Source: JASFJH01 sp050117725 (GTDB lineage Bacteria > Pseudomonadota > Gammaproteobacteria > AKS1). From it: 16,317 nt of DNA. Made by a program: the position numbers and the translations under genes. Below, in pieces: positions 1-7,541 of this stretch (its first letter is position 1; every line of letters starts with the position of its first letter). The stretch covers positions 1-16,317 of the forward strand of contig JASFME010000022.1 in assembly GCA_050117725.1 (NCBI GenBank), read 5' to 3'. The notes under the pieces were generated by a model. That model was not told where the DNA came from and did no database searches. It saw only the letters and a list, made by a program, of their open reading frames with translations.

Positions 1-63
1 TTCCGGGCGACTACTGGCAAGCACCACCCGGATGTAATCCCCTGGTATATACAGGTATTCCAC
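1..63 (-). CDS. Possible 5' end of a divergent gene, cut by the window edge
   Basis: On the minus strand a frame from GTG at 63-61 stays open for 21 codons to the window edge and reads VEYLYIPGDYIRVVLASSRP, which looks protein-like. The same frame is open further upstream, with another GTG at 93-91. A second frame, from ATG at 65-63, is also open but reads less naturally. There is no clear Shine-Dalgarno sequence. The main support is context: a perfect Pho box (104-121) faces this direction. I do not recognise the product. The stretch is too short to exclude chance openness. Confidence 0.25.
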   Translation of the reverse strand, partial: MEYLYIPGDYIRVVLASSRPE

Positions 64-103
64 ATGAGGTGGTGTGTGGTCAGCAGGCCGCACGATTCTG
101 GAT

Positions 104-121
104 ATGACAGGTGTATGACAG
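104..121 (-). promoter_or_regulatory. Pho box facing left (PhoB site)
   Basis: The plus strand reads ATGACAG GTGT ATGACAG, so the minus strand reads CTGTCAT ACAC CTGTCAT. These are two perfect copies of the E. coli PhoB heptamer separated by the canonical 4 bp. The orientation suits a gene transcribed leftward out of the window. It may instead, or also, help load PhoB at the pst promoter, whose own box lies 40 bp away centre to centre. I see no good -10 at the usual distance on the left side. Confidence 0.65.
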
Positions 122-143
122 TACCTCCAGATTGTGGCGTGTA

Positions 144-161
144 GTGTCATATTACTGTCAT
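144..161 (+). promoter_or_regulatory. Pho box of the pst operon
   Basis: GTGTCAT ATTA CTGTCAT matches the PhoB consensus (CTGTCAT, 4 bp, CTGTCAT) at 13 of 14 repeat positions. It faces pstC. A PhoB-dependent -10 would be expected about 10 bp downstream, where only a poor hexamer, TACCCT (172-177), is found. The expected transcript start is then about 184, directly before the ATG at 185, so the mRNA could be nearly leaderless. The box lies inside the longer open frame that begins with GTG at 134, which argues against that start. Confidence 0.8.
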
Positions 162-184
162 ATTATCCCTGTACCCTTCGCAAC

Positions 185-2446
185 ATGGCTAGCAGCGCTC
201 CAAACAGGCCCGCATTGACCACTACGGGTGGGCGGCGTCAACGCATGCGTTTCTGGCGGGATCGCATCTTGCGCAGGTTTATAGGCGTGGGGGGTATCAG
301 TGTTATCGGCGCCATCCTGCTGATTTTCGTCTTCCTGCTTGACCAGGTCTGGCCCCTGTTCGAGCAGGCTACGGCTGAATCCGTGGCCGATTACGTTCTG
401 CCCGGGCAGGGGACAACCGTGCATCTGGCCATGGAGGAGCAGGCCGAGATCGGGGTGCGCTTTACAGATGCGGCACATGCCGTGTTCTTTCATTTGCACA
501 ATGGCGAGACTATTGAAGACGTCGCACTGGACATGCCGGGCGGAGCGCAAGCCGGTGCCTTTCATGCTGCCGGCCCTGCCCAAACTTATGTCGCCTATGC
601 GACGGGCCGTGGTGAGATCGTTGTGGCACGTCATGCCTACCGCATCACCTTTCCCGCTGACAAGCGTCTGATTACACCGTATATCGATTACCCTATTGGG
701 TCACAGCCGATTCAGGTCGACCCGCGGAATCAATCGCTCGAGCAGTTTGCCTTCCAGCTGGGCGAGGAACGCAACACAGTCGTTGCCCTGACGGAAGACA
801 GCCGTCTCGTGCTGGCCCGCCAGGAACTTGAGGGCTCGTTCCTGGATGAGGACGAGGCCAGCTGGGTGACACGGCATTACGAGATGCCCTCCGCCGGATT
901 TGATATTGATTTCCTGCTGCTCGACCGCGATCAGCGCATTGTCTACGCGCTAAGCAGGGCGGGTGAACTCGTGCAATATGATGTCAGCGATGCAGAAGAC
1001 ATCACATTACAGCAACGCAAGCGAGTCGTGGCGCAGCAAAGGCAGGTCAGTGAGGCGGGTTTCCTGACCGGCAGTATCTCCCTGCTCATAACCGACTCGA
1101 GCGGGCAGATCACACAGTGGTTCCCGGTGCGTGACGATAACAACCAGTACACCCTGACACGCATCCGAAGTTTCCATGCCGAGCAGCCTGTAAAGGGACT
1201 GGCGGTTGAGCAGCAGCGCAAGGGTTTCGCGACGGTGGGTGAGCAGGGCAGCCTCGCGATCTATCACACCACAGCCGGTGAGCGTGTCTACACGGCGAAG
1301 GTTGGCAACGCGGATCTCGAGCGCCTGGCCTTCTCACCGCGTGCCGACGCAGTTGTGATGGAGGACACTGCCGGTCAGCTGCATTTCTGGCATGTGGAAA
1401 ACGAATTCCCGGAAGTGTCGCTGCAGTCGCTGTGGGGCAAGGTCTGGTACGAGAGCTACCCCGAACCCGATTACATCTGGCAGTCATCATCGGCCTCGAA
1501 TGACTTTGAAGCGAAGTTCAGCCTCGTGCCGATTTCTTTCGGTACCCTCAAGGCCGCCTTTTACGCGATGTTGATTGCCGTGCCATTGTCGATCCTGGGC
1601 GCCATGTTCACGGCATATTTCATGGCACCGAAGATGCGGCAACTGGTAAAACCGAGTATCGAGATCATGGAAGCCCTGCCCACTGTCATCCTCGGTTTCC
1701 TGGCCGGGCTGTGGCTGGCACCGTTCCTCGAGGGGAATATGCCGGGGGTTTTCTCGCTGCTAATCCTGATGCCGCCGGCCGTGGTGTTCGCCGCCTGGTC
1801 CTGGACAAGGCTGCCGGAGAAGGTGCGCCACACCATCCCGGATGGCTGGGAGGCCATGTTGCTGATCCCCCTGGTTATCGTCGTGGGCGTGGCGGCGATC
1901 GCGCTGAGCCCGATGATGGAACAATGGTGGTTTGGTGGTGACATGCGTTTATGGCTGACCAATGAACTCGGTATCGGTTTTGACCAGCGTAATGCCATTG
2001 TCGTCGGACTGGCGATGGGCTTTGCCGTGATCCCGACCATTTTCTCGATCGCCGAGGACGCCGTGTTCAGCGTGCCAAAATCGCTGACGCAGGGTTCTCT
2101 GGCACTCGGTGCCACACCGTGGCAGACCATGTGGCGGGTTGTCCTGCTGACTGCGAGCCCGGGCATATTTTCGGCGATCATGATTGGCCTGGGGCGCGCC
2201 GTGGGTGAGACCATGATCGTACTCATGGCCACGGGCAATACGCCGGTGATGGACTTCAGTATTTTCGAGGGCATGCGCACACTGTCCGCCAACATCGCGG
2301 TAGAAATGCCGGAATCGGAAGTCGGCAGCACCCATTACCGTGTGCTGTTTCTCGCGGCACTGGTCCTGTTCGTGTTTACCTTTATGTTTAACACGGTTGC
2401 CGAAATCGTCCGTCAGCGTCTGCGACGCAAGTACAGTACGTTGTAG
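185..2446 (+). CDS. pstC: Phosphate ABC transporter permease PstC, long form with a periplasmic propeller-like domain
   Basis: PstC is one of two inner-membrane permeases of the high-affinity phosphate importer, paired with PstA and driven by PstB. From the ATG at 185 it has 753 residues, over twice the roughly 320 of E. coli PstC. A basic N-terminus leads into one membrane helix (about 34-52). A large region (about 71-413), predicted periplasmic, has WD40-like blades such as LAFSPRADAVVMEDTAGQLHFW. The permease domain follows (about 450-750), with the ABC-contacting EAA-type loop SLTQGSLALGATPWQTMWR (633-651) and a Gly-Arg-Ala-Val-Gly-Glu-Thr segment. The frame is open from GTG 134, but that would place the Pho box inside the gene. 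ATG 245, preceded by a G-rich stretch, is the other candidate start. The length resembles the long PstC of Vibrio- and Shewanella-type operons. Confidence 0.93.
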   Translation: MASSAPNRPALTTTGGRRQRMRFWRDRILRRFIGVGGISVIGAILLIFVFLLDQVWPLFEQATAESVADYVLPGQGTTVHLAMEEQAEIGVRFTDAAHAVFFHLHNGETIEDVALDMPGGAQAGAFHAAGPAQTYVAYATGRGEIVVARHAYRITFPADKRLITPYIDYPIGSQPIQVDPRNQSLEQFAFQLGEERNTVVALTEDSRLVLARQELEGSFLDEDEASWVTRHYEMPSAGFDIDFLLLDRDQRIVYALSRAGELVQYDVSDAEDITLQQRKRVVAQQRQVSEAGFLTGSISLLITDSSGQITQWFPVRDDNNQYTLTRIRSFHAEQPVKGLAVEQQRKGFATVGEQGSLAIYHTTAGERVYTAKVGNADLERLAFSPRADAVVMEDTAGQLHFWHVENEFPEVSLQSLWGKVWYESYPEPDYIWQSSSASNDFEAKFSLVPISFGTLKAAFYAMLIAVPLSILGAMFTAYFMAPKMRQLVKPSIEIMEALPTVILGFLAGLWLAPFLEGNMPGVFSLLILMPPAVVFAAWSWTRLPEKVRHTIPDGWEAMLLIPLVIVVGVAAIALSPMMEQWWFGGDMRLWLTNELGIGFDQRNAIVVGLAMGFAVIPTIFSIAEDAVFSVPKSLTQGSLALGATPWQTMWRVVLLTASPGIFSAIMIGLGRAVGETMIVLMATGNTPVMDFSIFEGMRTLSANIAVEMPESEVGSTHYRVLFLAALVLFVFTFMFNTVAEIVRQRLRRKYSTL

Positions 2447-2457
2447 GAAGTTTCGCC

Positions 2458-4116
2458 ATGAAAGTTTCACTCAATAACTGGTTCAAGAGCGGCACACCCT
2501 GGGTGTGGATCAGCGCCAGTGCGGTGAGCGTCAGCCTGATCATGGTGTTTGGCCTGTTGTTTTTGATTGCCTCGCGGGGACTTGGTTATTTCTGGCCGGC
2601 AGATGTTGTTGAAATCGAATACCAGGAAAATGAACAACAACTTGCCCGTATTATCGGTGAAGTGCAGGGCGAGGAATGGGTGCCGGTCGCGCGCGTGGGT
2701 AAGAGTGAGGCGGTCGGCGCCGTTGACGGGATGGTGGAACGCTGGTTGCTCAAGGTGGGTAACCGTGATCAGAGTGGCCTGGATTTCCGCTGGGTAACAG
2801 CTGGCAAGATCAAGGAAGAGCGACGTCCCGAGGCGATCATTGCCGTTGAGCGCCGTGAGTGGGGTAATTTTTACGGTTACCTGCTCAGTGTGCGTGAACA
2901 GGGCAAGACGGTTGCCGAGCAGGATACGGCCTGGGATGAATTGCAACGCCGCATGGCGCACGCTACCGAGTTGTTCGAACAGATCCGCTCGGTACAGAAG
3001 TTCGATATCGGCGCGATCAATTACGACATCGAGCAGCTGCGTCTCGAGCGTCGTCGCCTTGAGCTCAAGGGCGTCGAGGATCCGCAAGCCTACGCGGACA
3101 TCGAGGGACGGCGCAAACAGCTGGAAGCGGATTACCTCGTCTTGCAGGATCGCCTGTTCGATCTGAACAGGCAGATCGCGCGCGACAGCCTTGTTGCCGA
3201 GATCGCGGATGGCCGCCAGGTCGAGATCCCGTTGTCGAAGGTAGTGCGTGTTTACCGCCCCAACGCGATGAACGTGTTCGACAAGAGCCTGCATTACATC
3301 GGCAAGGTGTGGGAGTTCGTCAGTGACGAGCCGCGCGAGGCGAATACCGAGGGCGGCATCTTCCCGGCGATCTTCGGTACCGTACTCATGGTGCTGATCA
3401 TGTCCGTGCTGGTGACACCTTTTGGCGTGGTTGCCGCGGTCTACCTGCGCGAATACGCGAAGCAGGGGCTGATCACGCGTATTGTCCGTATCGCGGTGAA
3501 CAATCTCGCCGGCGTACCATCAATCGTCTACGGTGTGTTTGGCCTGGGTTTCTTCGTCTACCAGGTAGGCGGTCAGCTCGACAAGCTGTTTTATCCCGAG
3601 GCGGCGCCGGCGCCGGTGTTCGGGACCCCGGGGTTGATGTGGTCATCGCTGACGCTGGCGTTGTTGACCCTGCCGGTCGTGATTGTCGCCACCGAGGAAG
3701 GCCTGGCGCGCATCCCGCGTTCACTGCGTGAAGGCAGCCTGGCGCTCGGCGCGACCAAGGCCGAGACACTGTGGAAGATTGTCCTGCCGATGGCGAGCCC
3801 GGCGCTGATGACCGGCATGATCCTGGCCGTGGCGCGTGCCGCGGGCGAGGTGGCACCACTCATGCTGGTGGGCGTGGTCAAGCTGGCGCCGTCACTGCCA
3901 CTCGATCTGAATGCGCCTTTCCTGCATCTCGATCGCAAGTTCATGCACCTGGGCTTTCATATTTACGATGTGGGTTTCCAGAGCCCCAACGTCGAGGCGG
4001 CACGTCCGCTGGTATACGCAACGGCACTGCTTCTGGTGCTTGTGATTCTGGTACTTAACCTGGCGGCGATTCGTATCCGGAACAAGCTGCGCGAAAAGTA
4101 CAAGGCACTGGATTAA
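2458..4116 (+). CDS. pstA: Phosphate ABC transporter permease PstA, long form with a periplasmic coiled coil
   Basis: PstA is the second inner-membrane permease of the phosphate importer and forms the channel with PstC. It has 552 residues, against about 300 in E. coli. There is one membrane helix near the N-terminus (about 16-44). A hydrophilic insert (about 46-295), predicted periplasmic, includes a charged helical stretch (155-243) likely to form a coiled coil. The permease domain begins near GGIFPAIFGT (299-308) and carries the EAA-type loop SLREGSLALGATKAETLWK (422-440) and VARAAGEVAPLMLVG (458-472). The gene starts 11 nt after pstC, and AGGAAG (2445-2450), overlapping the pstC stop, is a good ribosome-binding site, so the two are probably translated together. 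The insert has no counterpart in the short E. coli protein. Confidence 0.94.
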   Translation: MKVSLNNWFKSGTPWVWISASAVSVSLIMVFGLLFLIASRGLGYFWPADVVEIEYQENEQQLARIIGEVQGEEWVPVARVGKSEAVGAVDGMVERWLLKVGNRDQSGLDFRWVTAGKIKEERRPEAIIAVERREWGNFYGYLLSVREQGKTVAEQDTAWDELQRRMAHATELFEQIRSVQKFDIGAINYDIEQLRLERRRLELKGVEDPQAYADIEGRRKQLEADYLVLQDRLFDLNRQIARDSLVAEIADGRQVEIPLSKVVRVYRPNAMNVFDKSLHYIGKVWEFVSDEPREANTEGGIFPAIFGTVLMVLIMSVLVTPFGVVAAVYLREYAKQGLITRIVRIAVNNLAGVPSIVYGVFGLGFFVYQVGGQLDKLFYPEAAPAPVFGTPGLMWSSLTLALLTLPVVIVATEEGLARIPRSLREGSLALGATKAETLWKIVLPMASPALMTGMILAVARAAGEVAPLMLVGVVKLAPSLPLDLNAPFLHLDRKFMHLGFHIYDVGFQSPNVEAARPLVYATALLLVLVILVLNLAAIRIRNKLREKYKALD

Positions 4117-4137
4117 TGAAGTTTTAAGGACACGATC

Positions 4138-4974
4138 ATGCAGGATAATACGAACATGACACATGGTATCGACATGCAGGCGATTGGGCGAGACAGCGCT
4201 ACCATGAACCTTGACCAGGAGACGCCCTCTCTGCGGGTAAACGGGCTTGACCTTTATTATGGCGATACCCATGCCCTGAAAGGCATCAACATGATTATCC
4301 CCAAGCACCGCGTGTCTGCCTTTATCGGCCCGAGTGGTTGCGGCAAGTCGACCCTGTTGCGTTGCTTTAATCGTATGAATGACCTGATCGATAGTGTACG
4401 CATCGAAGGAGAAGTGTTGCTTGATGATGAAAACATCTATCACAAGGGAGTTAACGTCGCCGACCTGCGGCGCCGGGTAGGCATGGTGTTCCAGAAGCCC
4501 AACCCGTTTCCCAAATCGATCTACGAGAATGTTGCCTACGGTTTGCGCCTGCAGGGTGTGAAAAACCGGCGCATGCTGGATGAGAGCGTAGAAAAGGCGC
4601 TAAAGGGCGCGGCGTTGTGGAACGAAGTAAAAGATCGCCTGCATGATAATGCACTCGGTTTATCAGGTGGCCAGCAACAACGCCTCGTTATCGCCAGGGC
4701 GATTGCCGTTGAGCCAGAAGTGCTGCTGCTCGATGAACCGGCCTCGGCACTGGATCCACTTTCGACGCTGAAGATCGAAGAGCTTATCTATGAGCTCAAG
4801 GATCGTTATACAATCGTTATCGTGACGCACAACATGCAACAGGCGGCACGCGTTTCGGACTATACTGCATTCATGTACCTGGGCGAGCTGGTTGAATTCA
4901 GCGGCACCAATACCCTGTTCACGAACCCGTCGGAAAAGAAAACAGAAGACTACATTACCGGCCGTTACGGTTAA
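4138..4974 (+). CDS. pstB: Phosphate ABC transporter ATP-binding protein PstB
   Basis: PstB is the cytoplasmic ATPase that powers phosphate import through PstC and PstA. All ABC motifs are present: Walker A GPSGCGKST (64-72), signature LSGGQQQR (175-182), Walker B VLLLDEP (195-201, Asp199 and Glu200) and the H-loop histidine (H231 in VTHN). The phrase FNRMNDL after Walker A is typical of PstB. At 278 residues it is about 20 longer than E. coli PstB, mostly at the N-terminus. The first ATG is chosen because AAGGA lies 6 nt upstream; internal ATGs at 4156, 4174 and 4204 could give shorter forms. It follows pstA by 21 nt in the same operon. Confidence 0.96.
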   Translation: MQDNTNMTHGIDMQAIGRDSATMNLDQETPSLRVNGLDLYYGDTHALKGINMIIPKHRVSAFIGPSGCGKSTLLRCFNRMNDLIDSVRIEGEVLLDDENIYHKGVNVADLRRRVGMVFQKPNPFPKSIYENVAYGLRLQGVKNRRMLDESVEKALKGAALWNEVKDRLHDNALGLSGGQQQRLVIARAIAVEPEVLLLDEPASALDPLSTLKIEELIYELKDRYTIVIVTHNMQQAARVSDYTAFMYLGELVEFSGTNTLFTNPSEKKTEDYITGRYG

Positions 4975-5000
4975 GTCAGGACAAACAGAAGAGGGCTGTC

Positions 5001-5714
5001 ATGGAAAAGAGCGATCTGGGCAAACATATTTCGCAACAGTTCAATGTTGAACTGGAAGATATTCGCAACCGTGTTCTGACCATGGGCGGCCTGGTTGAGG
5101 AACAGCTGGGTAATGCCATCAAGGCTCTGGTCAGAAAGGATATCGAACTGGGTGAGAAGGTGATGCACCGTGACTACAAGGTCAATGCCATGGAAGTGGC
5201 TATTGATGACGAGTGTACGCAAATCATCGCCCGTCGCCAGCCTACCGCCGGCGATCTGCGCCTGATCATGGCGGTGATCAAGACCATTACCGACCTGGAA
5301 AGAATTGGCGACGAGGCCGAGCGCGTGGCACGCATGACGGTACGCCTGTCGAAGGAAGAGGATGTGGCCAAGCACTTCCAGAGTATCGAGTCACTCGGCG
5401 AGCATGTGCGCCGTATGTTGCATGACGCGCTGGATGCCTTTGCGCGGATGGATGTCGATGCTGCCGTGGAAGTCTGGCTCGAGGACAAAAAGGTCGACCA
5501 GCAGTATGAAAACCTTATTCGCCAGTTGATTACCTACATGATGGAAGACCCGCGCACGATTCCCTGGGTGCTCGATGTGATATGGTCTGCCCGCGCCCTC
5601 GAACGCATCGGTGATCGTTCCCGTAACATCTGTGAGTACGTGATTTACCTCGTCAAGGGCAAGGACGTTCGGCATACCAGTCTTGAGGATATGGAAGAGC
5701 AGATCGAGAAATAA
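5001..5714 (+). CDS. phoU: Phosphate signalling regulator PhoU
   Basis: PhoU is a cytoplasmic protein that links the state of the Pst transporter to the PhoR-PhoB two-component system and keeps the Pho regulon off when phosphate is sufficient. It has 237 residues, the usual length, with two helical repeats. Each repeat carries the metal-binding signature: DLERIGDEAERVA (98-110) and ALERIGDRSRNI (199-210). GAGGG sits 5 nt before the ATG. It is the last gene of the pst operon, 26 nt after pstB. It ends 15 nt from the convergent acyltransferase gene. A 5-bp GCCTG/CAGGC stem (5722-5735) lies at this junction but lacks a T-tract. Confidence 0.96.
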   Translation: MEKSDLGKHISQQFNVELEDIRNRVLTMGGLVEEQLGNAIKALVRKDIELGEKVMHRDYKVNAMEVAIDDECTQIIARRQPTAGDLRLIMAVIKTITDLERIGDEAERVARMTVRLSKEEDVAKHFQSIESLGEHVRRMLHDALDAFARMDVDAAVEVWLEDKKVDQQYENLIRQLITYMMEDPRTIPWVLDVIWSARALERIGDRSRNICEYVIYLVKGKDVRHTSLEDMEEQIEK

Positions 5715-5729
5715 GGTAGCGGCCTGTTT

Positions 5730-6491
5730 TCAGGCAACTTCCTGTTCTACCCGCGGGAACTTCGTGCTGATTAACATGTGACACATCATTGCCAGCTCCT
5801 GCCGTCCCTTGTTTTCAGTACTGATCGCCGGCAACAGGTCGACCCTGACCCGGGTCTGTTTGCGTTGCAGGATACGCCACAGGTGTGGAAAAAACTTCTC
5901 GTTATTGATCCAGGGCGCCTCAAAGTGACTGTCATCCTTGTCACAGTAACGGATGGCCAGAGGCTGGATCATGCACGGCTTTCCTGCACAGGCCTGGAAT
6001 AATGCCGAGTGAAAGCGCCTTACATTGCTGCCGTCAGAGGTTGTGCCTTCCGGAAAGAGCGCAAGCCGGGCCTGGCCGGCAAAACGATTCTCCATATTTG
6101 CCAGTAATGGCCCGAGTATCGAGCGTGATTCGCGCTCGATAAACAGGGTGCCTGCCTGCGACACGAGCCCTCCGATTACGGGCCAGTGGCGGATTTCCTG
6201 CTTGGCGATGAAGCACATCGGCAGGTGACTTGCCAGTACCGGGACATCCAGCCAGGAAATATGGTTGGCAACTATCAGGTTGGCGTCATGTTCAGTTTGT
6301 CCGCGGGCCTGAACCTCGACACCGATAATCCGGCAGAACCTGTCAGCCCAGTGACTGATCGCCTGTTTGCCGGTTTCATGGTCAAACCATTTCTCGCCAT
6401 ATTTGCGGCGCTGCACAAATGATGTCGCCAGGCCATTACCCACATGCAGGGCCAGGCGGGACAGGCGCAGTAGTGCACGCGTCTTGCTCAT
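5730..6491 (-). CDS. olsA: PlsC-family 1-acyltransferase, probably lyso-ornithine lipid O-acyltransferase (OlsA-like)
   Basis: PlsC-family enzymes move a fatty acyl group onto a hydroxyl at the inner membrane. The catalytic HX4D motif appears in NHISWLD (H77, D82) and the acceptor-binding motif in FPEGTTSDG (146-154). At 253 residues it has normal length. It lies directly downstream of an OlsB-like gene, and its ATG overlaps that gene's stop codon as ATGA, so translation is probably coupled. In this pairing OlsA would esterify the 3-hydroxyl of lyso-ornithine lipid. A general lysophosphatidate acyltransferase remains possible, because the motifs do not separate the two; the neighbour is the main reason for the OlsA call. 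Confidence 0.75.
   Translation of the reverse strand: MSKTRALLRLSRLALHVGNGLATSFVQRRKYGEKWFDHETGKQAISHWADRFCRIIGVEVQARGQTEHDANLIVANHISWLDVPVLASHLPMCFIAKQEIRHWPVIGGLVSQAGTLFIERESRSILGPLLANMENRFAGQARLALFPEGTTSDGSNVRRFHSALFQACAGKPCMIQPLAIRYCDKDDSHFEAPWINNEKFFPHLWRILQRKQTRVRVDLLPAISTENKGRQELAMMCHMLISTKFPRVEQEVA
6117..6141. repeat. Perfect 9-bp inverted repeat inside the acyltransferase gene
   Basis: TATCGAGCG (6117-6125) and CGCTCGATA (6133-6141) are perfect inverted copies separated by 7 nt. They fall in the codons for the IERESRSIL segment, after the HX4D motif. In RNA of either strand this gives a 9-bp stem. No T-tract follows, so it is not a normal intrinsic terminator. It may be a chance result of the Arg- and Ser-rich codons. 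Confidence 0.5.
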
Positions 6492-7267
6492 ACGGCCTCG
6501 CGCTGTTCGCGCTTGATGAAGTGCCGCGCATATCGTGGCGCAAGATTATTGATATCCAACAGCACAAACACGTCGGCGACATTGAACACGGCATCCCAGT
6601 GTGGCTCACCGCAAATCACGGCGCCCTGGCTCAGATAGCCGCGGAGTAATTGCGGCATGATGACAGTGCCAGCGATTGGCGCTTCGAGTCTTGGCAGTGG
6701 CACGCGGGGACGTACGTGCATGTGTTGTGGTGCGTAATGATTCTGCCGCAGGCGCTCCAGAACACCGCGTGTGTAGCCTTCACCATACCACAGCGGGATA
6801 CTGGCACAGCCAATCAGGTAGTCAATCTGGTGCATCGTGCACAGCCTGGCAATACCTTGCCAGAGCAGTGGCAAGGCCGCGCGACCGCGGTAGGCCGGGT
6901 CAACACAGGTACGGCCGATTTCCAGGAACTGGCCGGTCATTTCCAGCACGGGGTCGAGATCAAACTCGGTTTCCGAGTAAAAGCGGCCGGAAGACGCGGC
7001 GTGTTGCCTGGTCATGAAGCGGGTCGTGGCGATGACATTGCCAGCATCATTGCGGACCAGCAGGTGCTCGCAATGATCGTCAAAATGATCGCGATCGAGA
7101 CCGTCGGGCGTGTCGAGCGAGGCGCGCATTTCGCTGCCGAACACGCGGTAGCGCAAACGCAGACATTGTTCGATGTCATGCTCGTTGCTGGCCATGTCGA
7201 CCGATAAATCGGGTGGGTGTGATTTACGCGTTGCCGGGCGGCTTTCCTGTAGCGAGATCGTGGACAT
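6488..7267 (-). CDS. olsB: Ornithine N-acyltransferase-like protein (OlsB-like, GNAT fold)
   Basis: OlsB transfers a 3-hydroxyacyl chain from acyl carrier protein to the alpha-amino group of ornithine, the first step of ornithine lipid synthesis. The 259-residue protein shows the features of the OlsB/hemolysin-like GNAT family: RYRVFGSEM (39-47), Asp/His-rich FDDHCEHLLV (62-71) and LEIGRTCVDPAYRGR (115-129), and an IGCASIPLWYG stretch near 152. The start is well set by AGGGGA (plus-strand complement 7274-7279), 6 nt before the ATG. The PlsC-like gene follows with an ATGA overlap, matching the olsB-olsA order of Pseudomonas. A Pho box-like cluster lies about 50 nt upstream. Specificity for ornithine rather than another amino acid is inferred, not seen. 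Confidence 0.78.
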   Translation of the reverse strand: MSTISLQESRPATRKSHPPDLSVDMASNEHDIEQCLRLRYRVFGSEMRASLDTPDGLDRDHFDDHCEHLLVRNDAGNVIATTRFMTRQHAASSGRFYSETEFDLDPVLEMTGQFLEIGRTCVDPAYRGRAALPLLWQGIARLCTMHQIDYLIGCASIPLWYGEGYTRGVLERLRQNHYAPQHMHVRPRVPLPRLEAPIAGTVIMPQLLRGYLSQGAVICGEPHWDAVFNVADVFVLLDINNLAPRYARHFIKREQREAV

Positions 7268-7301
7268 TTTTTATCCCCTGATATGCCTGATTCACACCGG
7301 C

Positions 7302-7357
7302 ACGATAGGGGGGAGGCATGTCTGATCGGTGACAGGTATGTGAATCTTTACTGACAA
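7302..7357 (-). promoter_or_regulatory. Candidate PhoB-dependent promoter of the olsB-olsA operon
   Basis: Read on the minus strand, four heptamers occur exactly every 11 bp: TTGTCAG (7357-7351), GATTCAC (7346-7340), CTGTCAC (7335-7329) and CAGACAT (7324-7318). They match CTGTCAT at 5, 3, 6 and 5 of 7 positions. The last two form the best box, CTGTCAC CGAT CAGACAT. A -10-like TATCGT (7307-7302) begins 10 nt after it, the spacing of known PhoB promoters. Transcription would start near 7295, leaving a leader of about 28 nt with a good ribosome-binding site. The match is weaker than at the pst operon. Confidence 0.5.
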
Positions 7358-7468
7358 ACACCACCTGGTTGCGGCGTCCGTCACCGCGGAAAGTCTCGCT
7401 ACCAGGCCGTATCAGCGGCCATGGGGTTAACCATCAGCCACGCGATAAAAACCCCACTCAAGCTGTTA

Positions 7469-7497
7469 TTGGTGTTTTTTTTTTGCACCGATACAAT
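7469..7497 (+). promoter_or_regulatory. Candidate sigma-70 promoter with a 10-T tract in its spacer
   Basis: TACAAT (7492-7497) matches the -10 consensus at 5 of 6 positions. A weak -35, TTGGTG (7469-7474), sits 17 bp upstream. Most of the spacer is a run of ten T (7475-7484), bordered by GGTG and GCACC. A transcript would start near 7504, about 38 nt before the small gene at 7542. The remaining part of this 274-base gap, about 7358-7468, contains only a short GGCCG/CGGCC inverted repeat (7405-7420) and the palindrome GGTTAACC (7425-7432). Confidence 0.4.
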
Positions 7498-7541
7498 GCC
7501 GCTTGTCACAAAAATGAAATATTAGCTGGTAACAGAGATCT

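Noticed and set aside
158..634. Long minus-strand open frame opposite the start of pstC.
   Set aside because: It overlaps a clear pstC and the Pho box, and its translation shows no domain; it is a shadow of codon bias.
1561..2470. Large minus-strand open frames opposite the permease half of pstC.
   Set aside because: The plus strand encodes a clear PstC permease domain; the antisense translations show no family features.
5722..5735. GCCTG-TTTT-CAGGC stem between the convergent phoU and acyltransferase genes, as a shared terminator.
   Set aside because: The stem has 5 bp and no T-tract on either side; the T bases are in the loop.
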